The position numbers were made by a program, and so were the translations under genes. DNA of 46,030 nucleotides from Streptomyces sp. NRRL S-87 (GTDB lineage Bacteria; Actinomycetota; Actinomycetes; Streptomycetales; Streptomycetaceae): the NCBI RefSeq assembly GCF_000719335.1, contig NZ_JOGB01000059.1, positions 1 to 46,030 of the forward strand. Reading direction: 5' to 3'. This document shows, one piece after another, positions 24,972 through 32,775 of the stretch; position 1 is the stretch's first letter, and each line of letters begins with the position of its first letter. The notes under the pieces were generated by a model. It was given only the letters and a program-made list of their open reading frames with translations, ran no database searches and was not told the DNA's origin.

Positions 24972-27368
24972 GTGACCATCGCGCCCGCCGCGCCGCGCGC
25001 CGAGTCCGACCCGTCCCAGGAGCCCCAGGGCCCCGGAGCCGCGCTGCTGCGCACCCTCACGGAGCTCACCTCGGACCTCCCCGACACCGACCCCGGCCGG
25101 GTCGCCGCCGCCGCGCTGCGCGGCCGCAGCGCCACCTCGGACGAGGCCGAACTGCGCGGGCTGGCCACCGAGGCGGCCGCGGGGCTCATCTCCGAGGACC
25201 CGGCGTACTCCAAGCTCGCCGCCCGGCTCCTGACCCTCGCCATCGCCGACGAGGCGGCCGGCCAGGGCGCGGTCTCCTTCTCCGCCTCCGTCGAGGTCGG
25301 CCACCGCGAGGGCCTGATCGCCGACCGCACCGCCGAGTTCGTCCGCACCCACGCGGTCCGCCTGGACGCGCTGGTCGACGCGGCCCTGGCGGCGGGCGCC
25401 GACGACCGGTTCGGCTTCTTCGGCCTGCGCACCCTGCACAGCCGCTACCTGCTGCGCCACCCGATCACCCGCCAGGTCGTCGAGACCCCGCAGCACTTCA
25501 TGCTGCGCGTGGCCTGCGGCCTGGCCGAGGACGACAGCGTGCGCGCCGTCGAGGAGGTCGGCTCCCTCTACGGCCTGATGAGCCGGCTGGACTACCTGCC
25601 GTCCTCCCCGACGCTGTTCAACTCCGGTACGCGGCACCCGCAGATGTCCTCCTGCTACTTGCTGGACTCCCCGCTGGACGAGCTGGACTCGATCTACGGC
25701 CGCTACCACCAGGTCGCCCGCCTGTCGAAGCACGCCGGCGGCATCGGCCTGTCGTACTCCCGCATCCGCGCCCGCGGTTCGCTGATCCGCGGCACCAACG
25801 GCCACTCCAACGGCATCGTGCCGTTCCTGAAGACCCTCGACGCCTCCGTCGCCGCCGTGAACCAGGGCGGCCGCCGCAAGGGCGCCGCCGCCGTCTACCT
25901 GGAGACCTGGCACGCGGACATCGAGGAGTTCCTGGAGCTGCGCGACAACACCGGCGAGGACGCCCGGCGCACCCACAACCTCAACCTCGCCCACTGGATC
26001 CCGGACGAGTTCATGCGCCGCGTGAACTCCGACGAGGACTGGTCGCTGTTCTCCCCCTCGGACGTGCCCGAGCTGGTCGACCTGTACGGCGACGAGTTCG
26101 ACGCCGCCTACCGCAAGGCCGAGGCGGCCGGCCTGGCCCGCAAGACCATGCCGGCCCGGGACCTGTACGGCCGCATGATGCGCACCCTCGCGCAGACCGG
26201 CAACGGCTGGATGACGTTCAAGGACGCCTCCAACCGCACCGCGAACCAGACCGCCCTGCCGGGCCGCGTGGTGCACTCCTCGAACCTCTGCACCGAGATC
26301 ATCGAGGTCACCAACGACGACGAGACCGCGGTGTGCAACCTCGGCTCGGTCAACCTCGGCGCCTTCGTGGCCGGCGACGACATGGACTGGGAGCGGCTGG
26401 ACGAGACCGTCCGCACCGCCGTGACCTTCCTCGACCGCGTCGTGGACATCAACTTCTACCCGACCGAGGAGGCCGGCCGCTCCAACTCCAAGTGGCGTCC
26501 GGTGGGTCTGGGCGCGATGGGCCTGCAGGACGTGTTCTTCAAGCTGCGGCTGCCCTTCGACTCGGCCGGGGCCAGGGCGCTGTCCACGAAGATCGCCGAG
26601 CGCATCATGCTGGCCGCGTACGAGGCCTCCTGCGACCTCGCCGAGCGCAGCGGCCCGCTGCCGGCCTGGGCCGAGACCCGCACCGCCCAGGGCGTGCTGC
26701 ACCCGGACCACTTCGACACCGAGCTGTCCTGGCCGGAGCGCTGGGCGGCGCTGCGCGCCCGCGTCGCCAAGAGCGGCATGCGCAACTCGCTGCTCCTCGC
26801 GATCGCCCCGACCGCGACCATCGCCTCGATCGCGGGCGTGTACGAGTGCATCGAGCCGCAGGTCTCCAACCTCTTCAAGCGCGAGACCCTCAGCGGCGAG
26901 TTCCTCCAGGTGAACGGCTACCTGGTCGAGGACCTCAAGAAGCTCGGCGTGTGGGACGCCCAGACCCGCGAGGCGCTGCGCGACTCCTCCGGCTCGGTGC
27001 AGGGCTTCGGCTGGATCCCGGCCGAGGTGCGCGAGCTGTACCGCACCGCGTGGGAGATCCCGCAGCGCGGCCTGATCGACATGGCGGCGGCCCGTACCCC
27101 GTTCCTCGACCAGAGCCAGTCGCTGAACCTGTTCCTGGAGACGCCCACCATCGGCAAGCTCAGCTCGATGTACGCGTACGCGTGGAAGCAGGGCCTGAAG
27201 ACCACGTACTACCTGCGCTCGCGCCCGGCGACGAAGATCGCCCGCGCCGCGTCGGCCGCTGCCGCCGTCCCGGCCGCAGCCTCCCCCGCCCAGCTCCCCC
27301 AGGCGCTCGACGCCGAGGCGCTGGCCTGCTCCCTTGAGAACCCCGAGTCCTGCGAGGCCTGCCAGTAA
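24972..27368 (+). CDS. nrdA: class Ia ribonucleotide reductase large subunit
   Basis: The 798-residue protein has the class I fold: the active-site strand SSNLCTEI (Asn-x-Cys-x-Glu), SSCYLLDSPLDELDSIYG near 220 with a redox cysteine, the effector-region residues around GGIGLSYSRIR, and a C-terminal CEAC pair for reduction by thioredoxin. It reduces ribonucleoside diphosphates using the radical from NrdB. The usual ATP-cone signature is not evident in the first 100 residues, which are Ala-rich. GTG 24972 follows the SD GAGGGAGAG. Its stop overlaps the nrdB start (TAATG). It is controlled by the riboswitch upstream. Confidence 0.95.
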   Translation: MTIAPAAPRAESDPSQEPQGPGAALLRTLTELTSDLPDTDPGRVAAAALRGRSATSDEAELRGLATEAAAGLISEDPAYSKLAARLLTLAIADEAAGQGAVSFSASVEVGHREGLIADRTAEFVRTHAVRLDALVDAALAAGADDRFGFFGLRTLHSRYLLRHPITRQVVETPQHFMLRVACGLAEDDSVRAVEEVGSLYGLMSRLDYLPSSPTLFNSGTRHPQMSSCYLLDSPLDELDSIYGRYHQVARLSKHAGGIGLSYSRIRARGSLIRGTNGHSNGIVPFLKTLDASVAAVNQGGRRKGAAAVYLETWHADIEEFLELRDNTGEDARRTHNLNLAHWIPDEFMRRVNSDEDWSLFSPSDVPELVDLYGDEFDAAYRKAEAAGLARKTMPARDLYGRMMRTLAQTGNGWMTFKDASNRTANQTALPGRVVHSSNLCTEIIEVTNDDETAVCNLGSVNLGAFVAGDDMDWERLDETVRTAVTFLDRVVDINFYPTEEAGRSNSKWRPVGLGAMGLQDVFFKLRLPFDSAGARALSTKIAERIMLAAYEASCDLAERSGPLPAWAETRTAQGVLHPDHFDTELSWPERWAALRARVAKSGMRNSLLLAIAPTATIASIAGVYECIEPQVSNLFKRETLSGEFLQVNGYLVEDLKKLGVWDAQTREALRDSSGSVQGFGWIPAEVRELYRTAWEIPQRGLIDMAAARTPFLDQSQSLNLFLETPTIGKLSSMYAYAWKQGLKTTYYLRSRPATKIARAASAAAAVPAAASPAQLPQALDAEALACSLENPESCEACQ

Positions 27369-28384
27369 TGACCACCACCCGTAAGCAGAACCTTCTCGAC
27401 CCGGGCTTCGAGCTGACCCTGCGCCCGATGCGCTACCCGGACTTCTACGAGCGCTACCGGGACGCCATCAAGAACACGTGGACGGTGGAGGAGGTCGACC
27501 TCCACTCCGACGTGGCCGACCTCGCCAAGCTCACCCCGGCCGAGCAGCACATGATCGGCCGCCTGGTGGCGTTCTTCGCGACCGGCGACTCGATCGTGGC
27601 GAACAACCTGGTGCTGACGCTGTACAAGCACATCAACTCCCCGGAGGCGCGCCTGTACCTGTCGCGCCAGCTCTTCGAGGAGGCCGTGCACGTCCAGTTC
27701 TACCTGACGCTGCTGGACACCTACCTGCCCGATCCCGAGGACCGGTCGGCGGCCTTCGCGGCGGTGGAGAACATCCCGTCCATCCGCGAGAAGGCGCAGT
27801 TCTGCTTCAAGTGGATGGACTCGGTCGAGAAGATCGACCAGCTGGAGACGGCCGCCGACCGCCGCCGCTTCCTGCTGAACCTGATCTGCTTCGCCGCGTG
27901 CATCGAGGGCCTCTTCTTCTACGGCGCCTTCGCCTACGTGTACTGGTTCCGCAGCCGCGGCCTGCTGCACGGCCTGGCCACGGGCACCAACTGGGTGTTC
28001 CGGGACGAGACCATGCACATGAACTTCGCGTTCGAGGTCGTGGACACCGTCCGCAAGGAGGAGCCCGAGCTCTTCGACGAGGCGCTCCAGCAGCAGGTCA
28101 CCGACATGCTGAAGGAGGCCGTCGAGGCGGAGCTGCAGTTCGGCCGGGACCTGTGCGGCGACGGCCTGCCGGGCATGAACACCGAGTCGATGCGCGAGTA
28201 CCTGCAGTGCGTGGCCGACCAGCGCCTGGTCCGCCTCGGCTTCGCCCCGGTCTACGGCTCCGAGAACCCCTTCTCCTTCATGGAGCTCCAGGGCGTCCAG
28301 GAGCTGACCAACTTCTTCGAGCGCCGCCCCTCGGCCTACCAGGTCGCCGTCGAGGGCACGGTCGACCTCGACGAGGACTTCTGA
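27368..28384 (+). CDS. nrdB: class Ia ribonucleotide reductase small (radical) subunit
   Basis: The 338-residue ferritin-like protein has EEAVHVQFY, giving the iron ligands and the radical Tyr four residues after His. A second ligand pair follows in CIEGLFFYGAF and RDETMHMNF. The acidic C-terminus (VDLDEDF) is the NrdA-docking tail. The presence of the radical Tyr supports the iron-type class Ia. ATG 27368 overlaps the nrdA stop by one base. The last 49 bases are overlapped by a small gene on the other strand. Confidence 0.95.
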   Translation: MTTTRKQNLLDPGFELTLRPMRYPDFYERYRDAIKNTWTVEEVDLHSDVADLAKLTPAEQHMIGRLVAFFATGDSIVANNLVLTLYKHINSPEARLYLSRQLFEEAVHVQFYLTLLDTYLPDPEDRSAAFAAVENIPSIREKAQFCFKWMDSVEKIDQLETAADRRRFLLNLICFAACIEGLFFYGAFAYVYWFRSRGLLHGLATGTNWVFRDETMHMNFAFEVVDTVRKEEPELFDEALQQQVTDMLKEAVEAELQFGRDLCGDGLPGMNTESMREYLQCVADQRLVRLGFAPVYGSENPFSFMELQGVQELTNFFERRPSAYQVAVEGTVDLDEDF

Positions 28385-28548
28385 GCCGGACGGGACGCAC
28401 CCCGCCCCACCGCCACGCCGGGCCGACCGGCAGCCGCCCCGCGCAGCTGCCGGTCGGTCCGGCGTTCGCGCAGGGCGCCGTACACGGCGGGCCCGGCCAG
28501 CAGGACCGCGACGGAGAGGACGGCAAGGGCGTTCAGGATTGCGTTCAT
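28336..28548 (-). CDS. possible small single-pass membrane protein antisense to nrdB end
   Basis: A 70-residue reading starts MNAILNALAVLSVAVLLAGP, a clear membrane helix (about 3-25). A basic ALRERRTDRQLR segment and a Gly/Ala/Ser-rich tail follow. It lies mostly in the nrdB-nrdS gap and overlaps the nrdB 3' end. I recall similar short proteins near AraC/DJ-1-type regulators, but no clear SD precedes the ATG. It could instead be a chance open frame; coding status needs conservation evidence. Confidence 0.5.
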   Translation of the reverse strand: MNAILNALAVLSVAVLLAGPAVYGALRERRTDRQLRGAAAGRPGVAVGRGASRPAQKSSSRSTVPSTATW

Positions 28549-28554
28549 GGGTCC

Positions 28555-28619
28555 ACTGTCGCGAGGGCGACGGAATCCCGACAGTGGCAGGACTGTCGCA
28601 AGGCAACGAATTACTGCCA
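28555..28619. promoter_or_regulatory. direct and inverted repeats before nrdS
   Basis: ACTGTCGCGAGGGCGACG (28555-28572) recurs as ACTGTCGCAAGGCAACG (28592-28608). GACAGT (28580-28585) faces ACTGTC (28592-28597), and TGGCAG (28585-28590) faces CTGCCA (28614-28619). These sit between the antisense small gene and nrdS and are candidate operators for the AraC-type NrdS or another regulator. Confidence 0.5.
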
Positions 28620-28629
28620 CACTGGGGGC

Positions 28630-29595
28630 ATGCTGAACAACGTGGCCGTCGCCCTGGTCAACGGAGTCGCCCCCTTCGAACTCGGCATCTTCTGCGAGGT
28701 CTTCGGGATCGACCGCAGCGAGATGGGCCTGCCCGTCTACGATTTCGCGGTCTGCGGCGTGGAGGAGCCGGAGGTCTCCAGCGGTGACCGGCTGTTCACG
28801 ATCAGCACCCACCACGGCGTCGAGCGGCTCGCCGAGGCCCACCTGATCTGCCTGCCCGCCGACCGGCAGGCAGCCGTACGGGACTACCCCGAGCCCCTGC
28901 TGGCCGCGCTCCGGGCCGCCGTGGACCGGGGCGCGCGCGTGCTCAGCGTGTGCAGCGGCGCCTTCGTCCTGGGGGCGGCCGGACTGCTCGACGGCCGCCG
29001 GTGCACCACCCACTGGATGCACTCCGCCGCGCTGCGGGAGAAGTACCCGCGGGCCCGGGTGGACCCCGACGTGCTGTACGTGGACGAGGGCCCGGTGATC
29101 ACCGCTGCCGGCACCGCCTCCGGCATCGACGCGTGCCTGCACGTGGTGCGCCAGGAGCACGGTGCGGAGGTGGCCAACACCATCGCCCGGCGCATGGTCG
29201 TGCCGCCGCACCGGGACGGCGGCCAGGCGCAGTACATCCAGCGGCCGCTGCCCCGCAGCTCCTGCGACACGGTGGGTGAGGTCCTGGACTGGATGAACCG
29301 GCACCTCGCCGAGGACATCACCGTCGAGCAGCTGGCCGAGCGGGCGCACATGTCGCCGCGCACCTTCGCCCGCCGGTTCCTGCAGGAGACGGGCACCACG
29401 CCCTACCAGTGGGTCCTGCGCCAGCGGGTGCTGCTGGCACAGGAGTTGCTGGAGTCGACGGACGAGACGGTGGACGCGATCGCCGGACGGTCCGGGTTCG
29501 GCACCGCCGCCGCACTGCGCCACCACTTCCTGCGCGCCCTGGGCACCACGCCCAACGCGTTCCGCAGGACCTTCCGCGGCCCGCGGGCCGCCTAG
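28630..29595 (+). CDS. nrdS: AraC-family regulator NrdS with DJ-1/PfpI-like domain
   Basis: The 321-residue protein has an N-terminal class-I glutamine-amidotransferase/DJ-1-like domain (about 1-175, with the nucleophile-elbow-like VCSGAFVLGAAGLLDG). A C-terminal AraC HTH pair follows (about 215-315: ITVEQLAERAHMSPRTFARRF, then IAGRSGFGTAAALRHHF). It resembles GlxA-type regulators. Downstream of nrdAB the family member in S. coelicolor is named nrdS and is part of the B12-controlled operon. Here a 245-bp gap with repeats suggests it may also have its own promoter. Confidence 0.88.
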   Translation: MLNNVAVALVNGVAPFELGIFCEVFGIDRSEMGLPVYDFAVCGVEEPEVSSGDRLFTISTHHGVERLAEAHLICLPADRQAAVRDYPEPLLAALRAAVDRGARVLSVCSGAFVLGAAGLLDGRRCTTHWMHSAALREKYPRARVDPDVLYVDEGPVITAAGTASGIDACLHVVRQEHGAEVANTIARRMVVPPHRDGGQAQYIQRPLPRSSCDTVGEVLDWMNRHLAEDITVEQLAERAHMSPRTFARRFLQETGTTPYQWVLRQRVLLAQELLESTDETVDAIAGRSGFGTAAALRHHFLRALGTTPNAFRRTFRGPRAA

Positions 29596-29617
29596 TGTCC
29601 GAACCCGGTGACGGGCA

Positions 29618-30256
29618 CTACGCGTTCGGGACGGTCTCGTAGCGCGGCGTGCCCTCTTCCATCTGGCGCAGGGCGTCCTTGCGGTCGCGCTTGGAGAGCC
29701 GGTCGATGTACAGGTAGCCGTACAGGTGGTCGGTCTCGTGCTGGAGGCAGCGGGCGAAGTAGCCGGTGCCACGCACCTTGATCGGGTTGCCCTGGGCGTC
29801 CTGGCCGGTCACCTCGGCGTAGTCGGGGCGGGCCAGGGCCGCGTACGCGGTCGGGACGGACAGGCAGCCCTCGTTGGAGTCGTCCAGGACGCGGCGGTCG
29901 GCGGGCAGGTCCACCAGCTTGGGGTTGACCACGACGCCGACGTGGCGCACGCCCTCGTCGTCCGGGCAGTCGTAGACGAAGACCTTCTGGTCCACGCCGA
30001 TCTGGTTCGCGGCCAGCCCCACGCCCTCGGCGGCCCGCTGGCTGGCGAACATGTCGTCGATCAGCGCGGCGAGCTCGGGGCCGAACTCGGTGACGTCCTT
30101 GCACTCGCGGTGCAGGACGGGGTTGCCCACGACGGTGATCGGGCGGGCCGTGCCCCGCTCGCGGTAGGCCGCCTCGCGCGCCTCGCAGTCCTCGGTGTCC
30201 ACGACGTACCCGTCGTTGACCTCGCCGTCGAGCTGCTCCGTGTCCTGCTGCGCCAT
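29618..30256 (-). CDS. def: peptide deformylase
   Basis: This 212-residue protein has the three PDF motifs: [17 protein letters not shown] (metal Cys) and HETDH (two metal His and the catalytic Glu). It removes formyl from new protein N-termini. An acidic N-terminal extension of about 45 residues precedes the catalytic domain ([10 protein letters not shown]), longer than in E. coli. ATG 30256 (MAQQDTEQ) was preferred over an upstream start nine residues earlier. It is preceded, 58 bases away on the same strand, by the TPR-like gene. Confidence 0.93.
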   Translation of the reverse strand: MAQQDTEQLDGEVNDGYVVDTEDCEAREAAYRERGTARPITVVGNPVLHRECKDVTEFGPELAALIDDMFASQRAAEGVGLAANQIGVDQKVFVYDCPDDEGVRHVGVVVNPKLVDLPADRRVLDDSNEGCLSVPTAYAALARPDYAEVTGQDAQGNPIKVRGTGYFARCLQHETDHLYGYLYIDRLSKRDRKDALRQMEEGTPRYETVPNA

Positions 30257-30314
30257 GTCCGCCGTACGCCTTCCTCGAGTCACCGTGTGTACCCGTACAG
30301 CCTACGGGCAGGCG

Positions 30315-31310
30315 TCAACACACCTCTTCGAGGTCGCGCCATTCCCGGGTGTCCGGGCTGTCCGCCACCCAGCCGTCCAGCAGCCCCCGCACCAGCCCCG
30401 CGGGCGCGGCGATGCCGCACTCGCGCTCCGGCACCCACAGGGAGCCCGAGCCGGCCGTGCGGTGCCCCAGCGGGCCCGGGTGGCCCGGCTCGCTGTGGTC
30501 GTGCGGGTCGACGTGCTCCCCGTCGCCCTCACCGCTCGGCATGGCGCTCTCCGAGCAGGTCCGGCACAGCAGCCGCACCGACGAGGACCAGTCCTCCGCG
30601 GCGAACCCGGCGTCCGAGGCCAGCTGCTCCAGCGCGTCCCGGTCCGCCTCGGTGGCGGCCTCCAGCAGCACCACCCACGTCGGCACCGGCGAGGGCGCCC
30701 ACAGCTCGATCTCGTCGAAGACGGGGTACGAGGGACCGGCCGCGGTCACCCGCTCGCCGTGCGGCACCCCGTCGTGCAGGACGACCTCGCCCCAGCGCCG
30801 CCCGGACGACGGCAGCGGGATCGAGAGGACCTCGATCCGGGCCGGATCGAGCCTGCGCCCCCACACGACCTCGGCCTCGCCCTCGGGCGACAGCCGGACC
30901 GCCGCGCTGCCCAGCTCCATGCCCACCGGCTCGCCCGTCCCGGACCCGCCGCGCGGGTCGCCGGGCACCTTCAGCCCGTACGCCTGCCAGGCCCGCCGGG
31001 CCAGCGGCCAGTCCTGCAGGGCGGTGGCGGCGATGCCCACGTTCCACCAGTCGGGGGCGCCCGTCTCGCGGTCCAGCAGGGCCACCGCGCGCAAGCCGGC
31101 GGCCCGCGCCTGCTCCCAGTCGTGCCGGAACTTGTGCAGCAGGGCCAGGTTGAACCACGACTCCGACAGCCAGGGTTCGAGGTCCGCGGCACGGGTCAGC
31201 AGCGCGCCGGCGTCCTCGTACCGACCGTCGCCGATCAGCGTGAACGCACGGTCGGTGGCCTGCCGCCACGAGGCGGAGGGCCGGTGCCTTACCTTTCCGA
31301 AGATCCTCAC
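30315..31310 (-). CDS. TPR-like protein of unknown function
   Basis: The 331-residue protein has N-terminal helical repeats resembling TPRs (about 15-115: AFTLIGDGRYEDAGALLTRA, SWFNLALLHKFRHDWEQA and NVGIAATALQDWPLARRAW). A beta-rich region follows (about 130-230), then a C-terminal region with a Cys pair (LLCRTCSES) and a His/Asp/Gly-rich stretch (about 270-285). No catalytic motif is recognised. The same gene is next to def in other Streptomyces as I recall. Cys and His residues could bind metal, but this is speculative. Confidence 0.8.
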   Translation of the reverse strand: MRIFGKVRHRPSASWRQATDRAFTLIGDGRYEDAGALLTRAADLEPWLSESWFNLALLHKFRHDWEQARAAGLRAVALLDRETGAPDWWNVGIAATALQDWPLARRAWQAYGLKVPGDPRGGSGTGEPVGMELGSAAVRLSPEGEAEVVWGRRLDPARIEVLSIPLPSSGRRWGEVVLHDGVPHGERVTAAGPSYPVFDEIELWAPSPVPTWVVLLEAATEADRDALEQLASDAGFAAEDWSSSVRLLCRTCSESAMPSGEGDGEHVDPHDHSEPGHPGPLGHRTAGSGSLWVPERECGIAAPAGLVRGLLDGWVADSPDTREWRDLEEVC

Positions 31311-31428
31311 GATTCCCGCCTGCCTGGGGGCGCCCCAGCGGTGGCTGGGGGTCTACGGTGCAGCCTTGCGGACACTCTCACTTCGCATCCAACCATGCCC
31401 ACTCGGACGGCCGCTCATTACCCATGGG

Positions 31429-32775
31429 TTACCCCCCGGGATAGGCCGTGACTCCGGCCCCCGCAGCGGCCCCCGCGGGCCGCCCGCCGCCACGCTGGAG
31501 GACCCGGGCGAGGCACTCCACGACCCGTGGCTCGTACTCGTGGCCGGTACCCAGCCGCAGCTGCTCCAATGCCGCCAGCGAGCCACCGGGGTGCCGCGCC
31601 CCGCCGACCAGGTCGTCGTACGCGTTGACGGCCCGGACGATCCGGGCGGCCACGGGCTGCTGGCGGTACGGATCGGCCTGCCGCTCCACCACGACGGCCA
31701 CCTCCGCGGGCACCCCCGTCTGCCGGGCCACCTCGCCGCCCAGCCGGGCGATCCGCTGCCGCTCGGGGGCGGGGAGCGGGGCCGTGGCGCCGCTGGGGAC
31801 CGGGTCGACGAGGGAGAGCTGGCCGATGTCGTGCATGAGGGCCGCGTACTCCAGCACGGTCAGGTCCCGCTCGGTCAGGCCCAGCTCGCGGCCGACGGCG
31901 CAGCTGAGGGCGGCCACCCGGCGGGCGTGCCCCTGCCGCGTGTAGCCGGCGATCTCGGTGGCCCGGGCGAGGGAGGTGATGGTCTGCCGGTACGTGGTGC
32001 GGACGGCCCAGATGCGGCGGAAGGACAGCTGGGTCAGCAGCAGGGGCACGCTGAACACCGGCAGGGCCCACGGGCCGACCACCGCGGTGCCGAGGGCCAT
32101 CACCACCCCGCTGGCGCAGATCGCCGAGCCGATGCCGCGCAGGGCGCGCAGCTCGTCGCGCAGCAGGGGCCCGTACGGCCAGCCGGTCCGGGCCGCGGCC
32201 AGCGCGGCGGCGAGCACCGCGTCGCACAGGGCGGTGAGCCCGAGCAGGGCGACCAGGTAGCCGACGAGGTACGGGCTCTGGCCGAGCCACCGGTCCAGGC
32301 GGCCGGAGTTGTAGAGGGGCTGGAAGCAGGCGGCGGCGAAGGCCACGGTGAGCACGCGCCGGGCCACGTGGTCGAGGGCGGGTGCGCGGCCCGTCGCCAC
32401 GTGCGGGACCACGCCGACGAGCGCCGCGGCCACCACGACGGCCACGATCTGGAGCACGCCGTGGTGGGTGGGGCGGCCGGCGTTCTGGCCGAGCAGGGCG
32501 TAGGCGAGCGCTCCCGCGGAGCCGAGCGGCGCGGGCTGGCGGCCGCCCGCCAGGGCGTGGCCGGCGGCCTCGGGGGCCTCCCTGCGGGCCAGCTCGCCGA
32601 CGGTGATCAGGACGCCGAAGGCCAGGGCGGTGGCGGGTTCGACGACCCCGTGCCAGAGCGTCCAGCCGAGGGCGAGCGCGGTGAGGGCCGCGGCCGCGCC
32701 GCGGACCAGCGCCACCGCCGCCGTCCCGCCGCGACAGGGCCCGGGGCCGTCGCCGCCGGGCACCGCGGGCGTCAC
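31429..32775 (-). CDS. membrane protein with degenerate HD domain
   Basis: The 448-residue protein has about 8 hydrophobic segments (residues about 10-240) followed by an HD-type domain (about 250-430: AGYTRQGHARRVAALS and ALMHDIGQLSLVD). The GYP-loop found in its neighbour (HHHERxDGxGYP) is replaced here by VVVERQADPYRQ, so HD-GYP phosphodiesterase activity is doubtful. GTG 32775 overlaps the stop of the upstream HD gene (GTGA), so both are made together, perhaps as a complex. A pairing of two HD-domain membrane proteins beside rsrA-sigR is known in Streptomyces. Confidence 0.82.
   Translation of the reverse strand: MTPAVPGGDGPGPCRGGTAAVALVRGAAAALTALALGWTLWHGVVEPATALAFGVLITVGELARREAPEAAGHALAGGRQPAPLGSAGALAYALLGQNAGRPTHHGVLQIVAVVVAAALVGVVPHVATGRAPALDHVARRVLTVAFAAACFQPLYNSGRLDRWLGQSPYLVGYLVALLGLTALCDAVLAAALAAARTGWPYGPLLRDELRALRGIGSAICASGVVMALGTAVVGPWALPVFSVPLLLTQLSFRRIWAVRTTYRQTITSLARATEIAGYTRQGHARRVAALSCAVGRELGLTERDLTVLEYAALMHDIGQLSLVDPVPSGATAPLPAPERQRIARLGGEVARQTGVPAEVAVVVERQADPYRQQPVAARIVRAVNAYDDLVGGARHPGGSLAALEQLRLGTGHEYEPRVVECLARVLQRGGGRPAGAAAGAGVTAYPGG

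Noticed and set aside
31291..31317. GGGAAT on the minus strand near the TPR-like gene start
   Set aside because: The base triplet 18 bases downstream is GGT rather than GTT, and it lies inside the gene's first codons.
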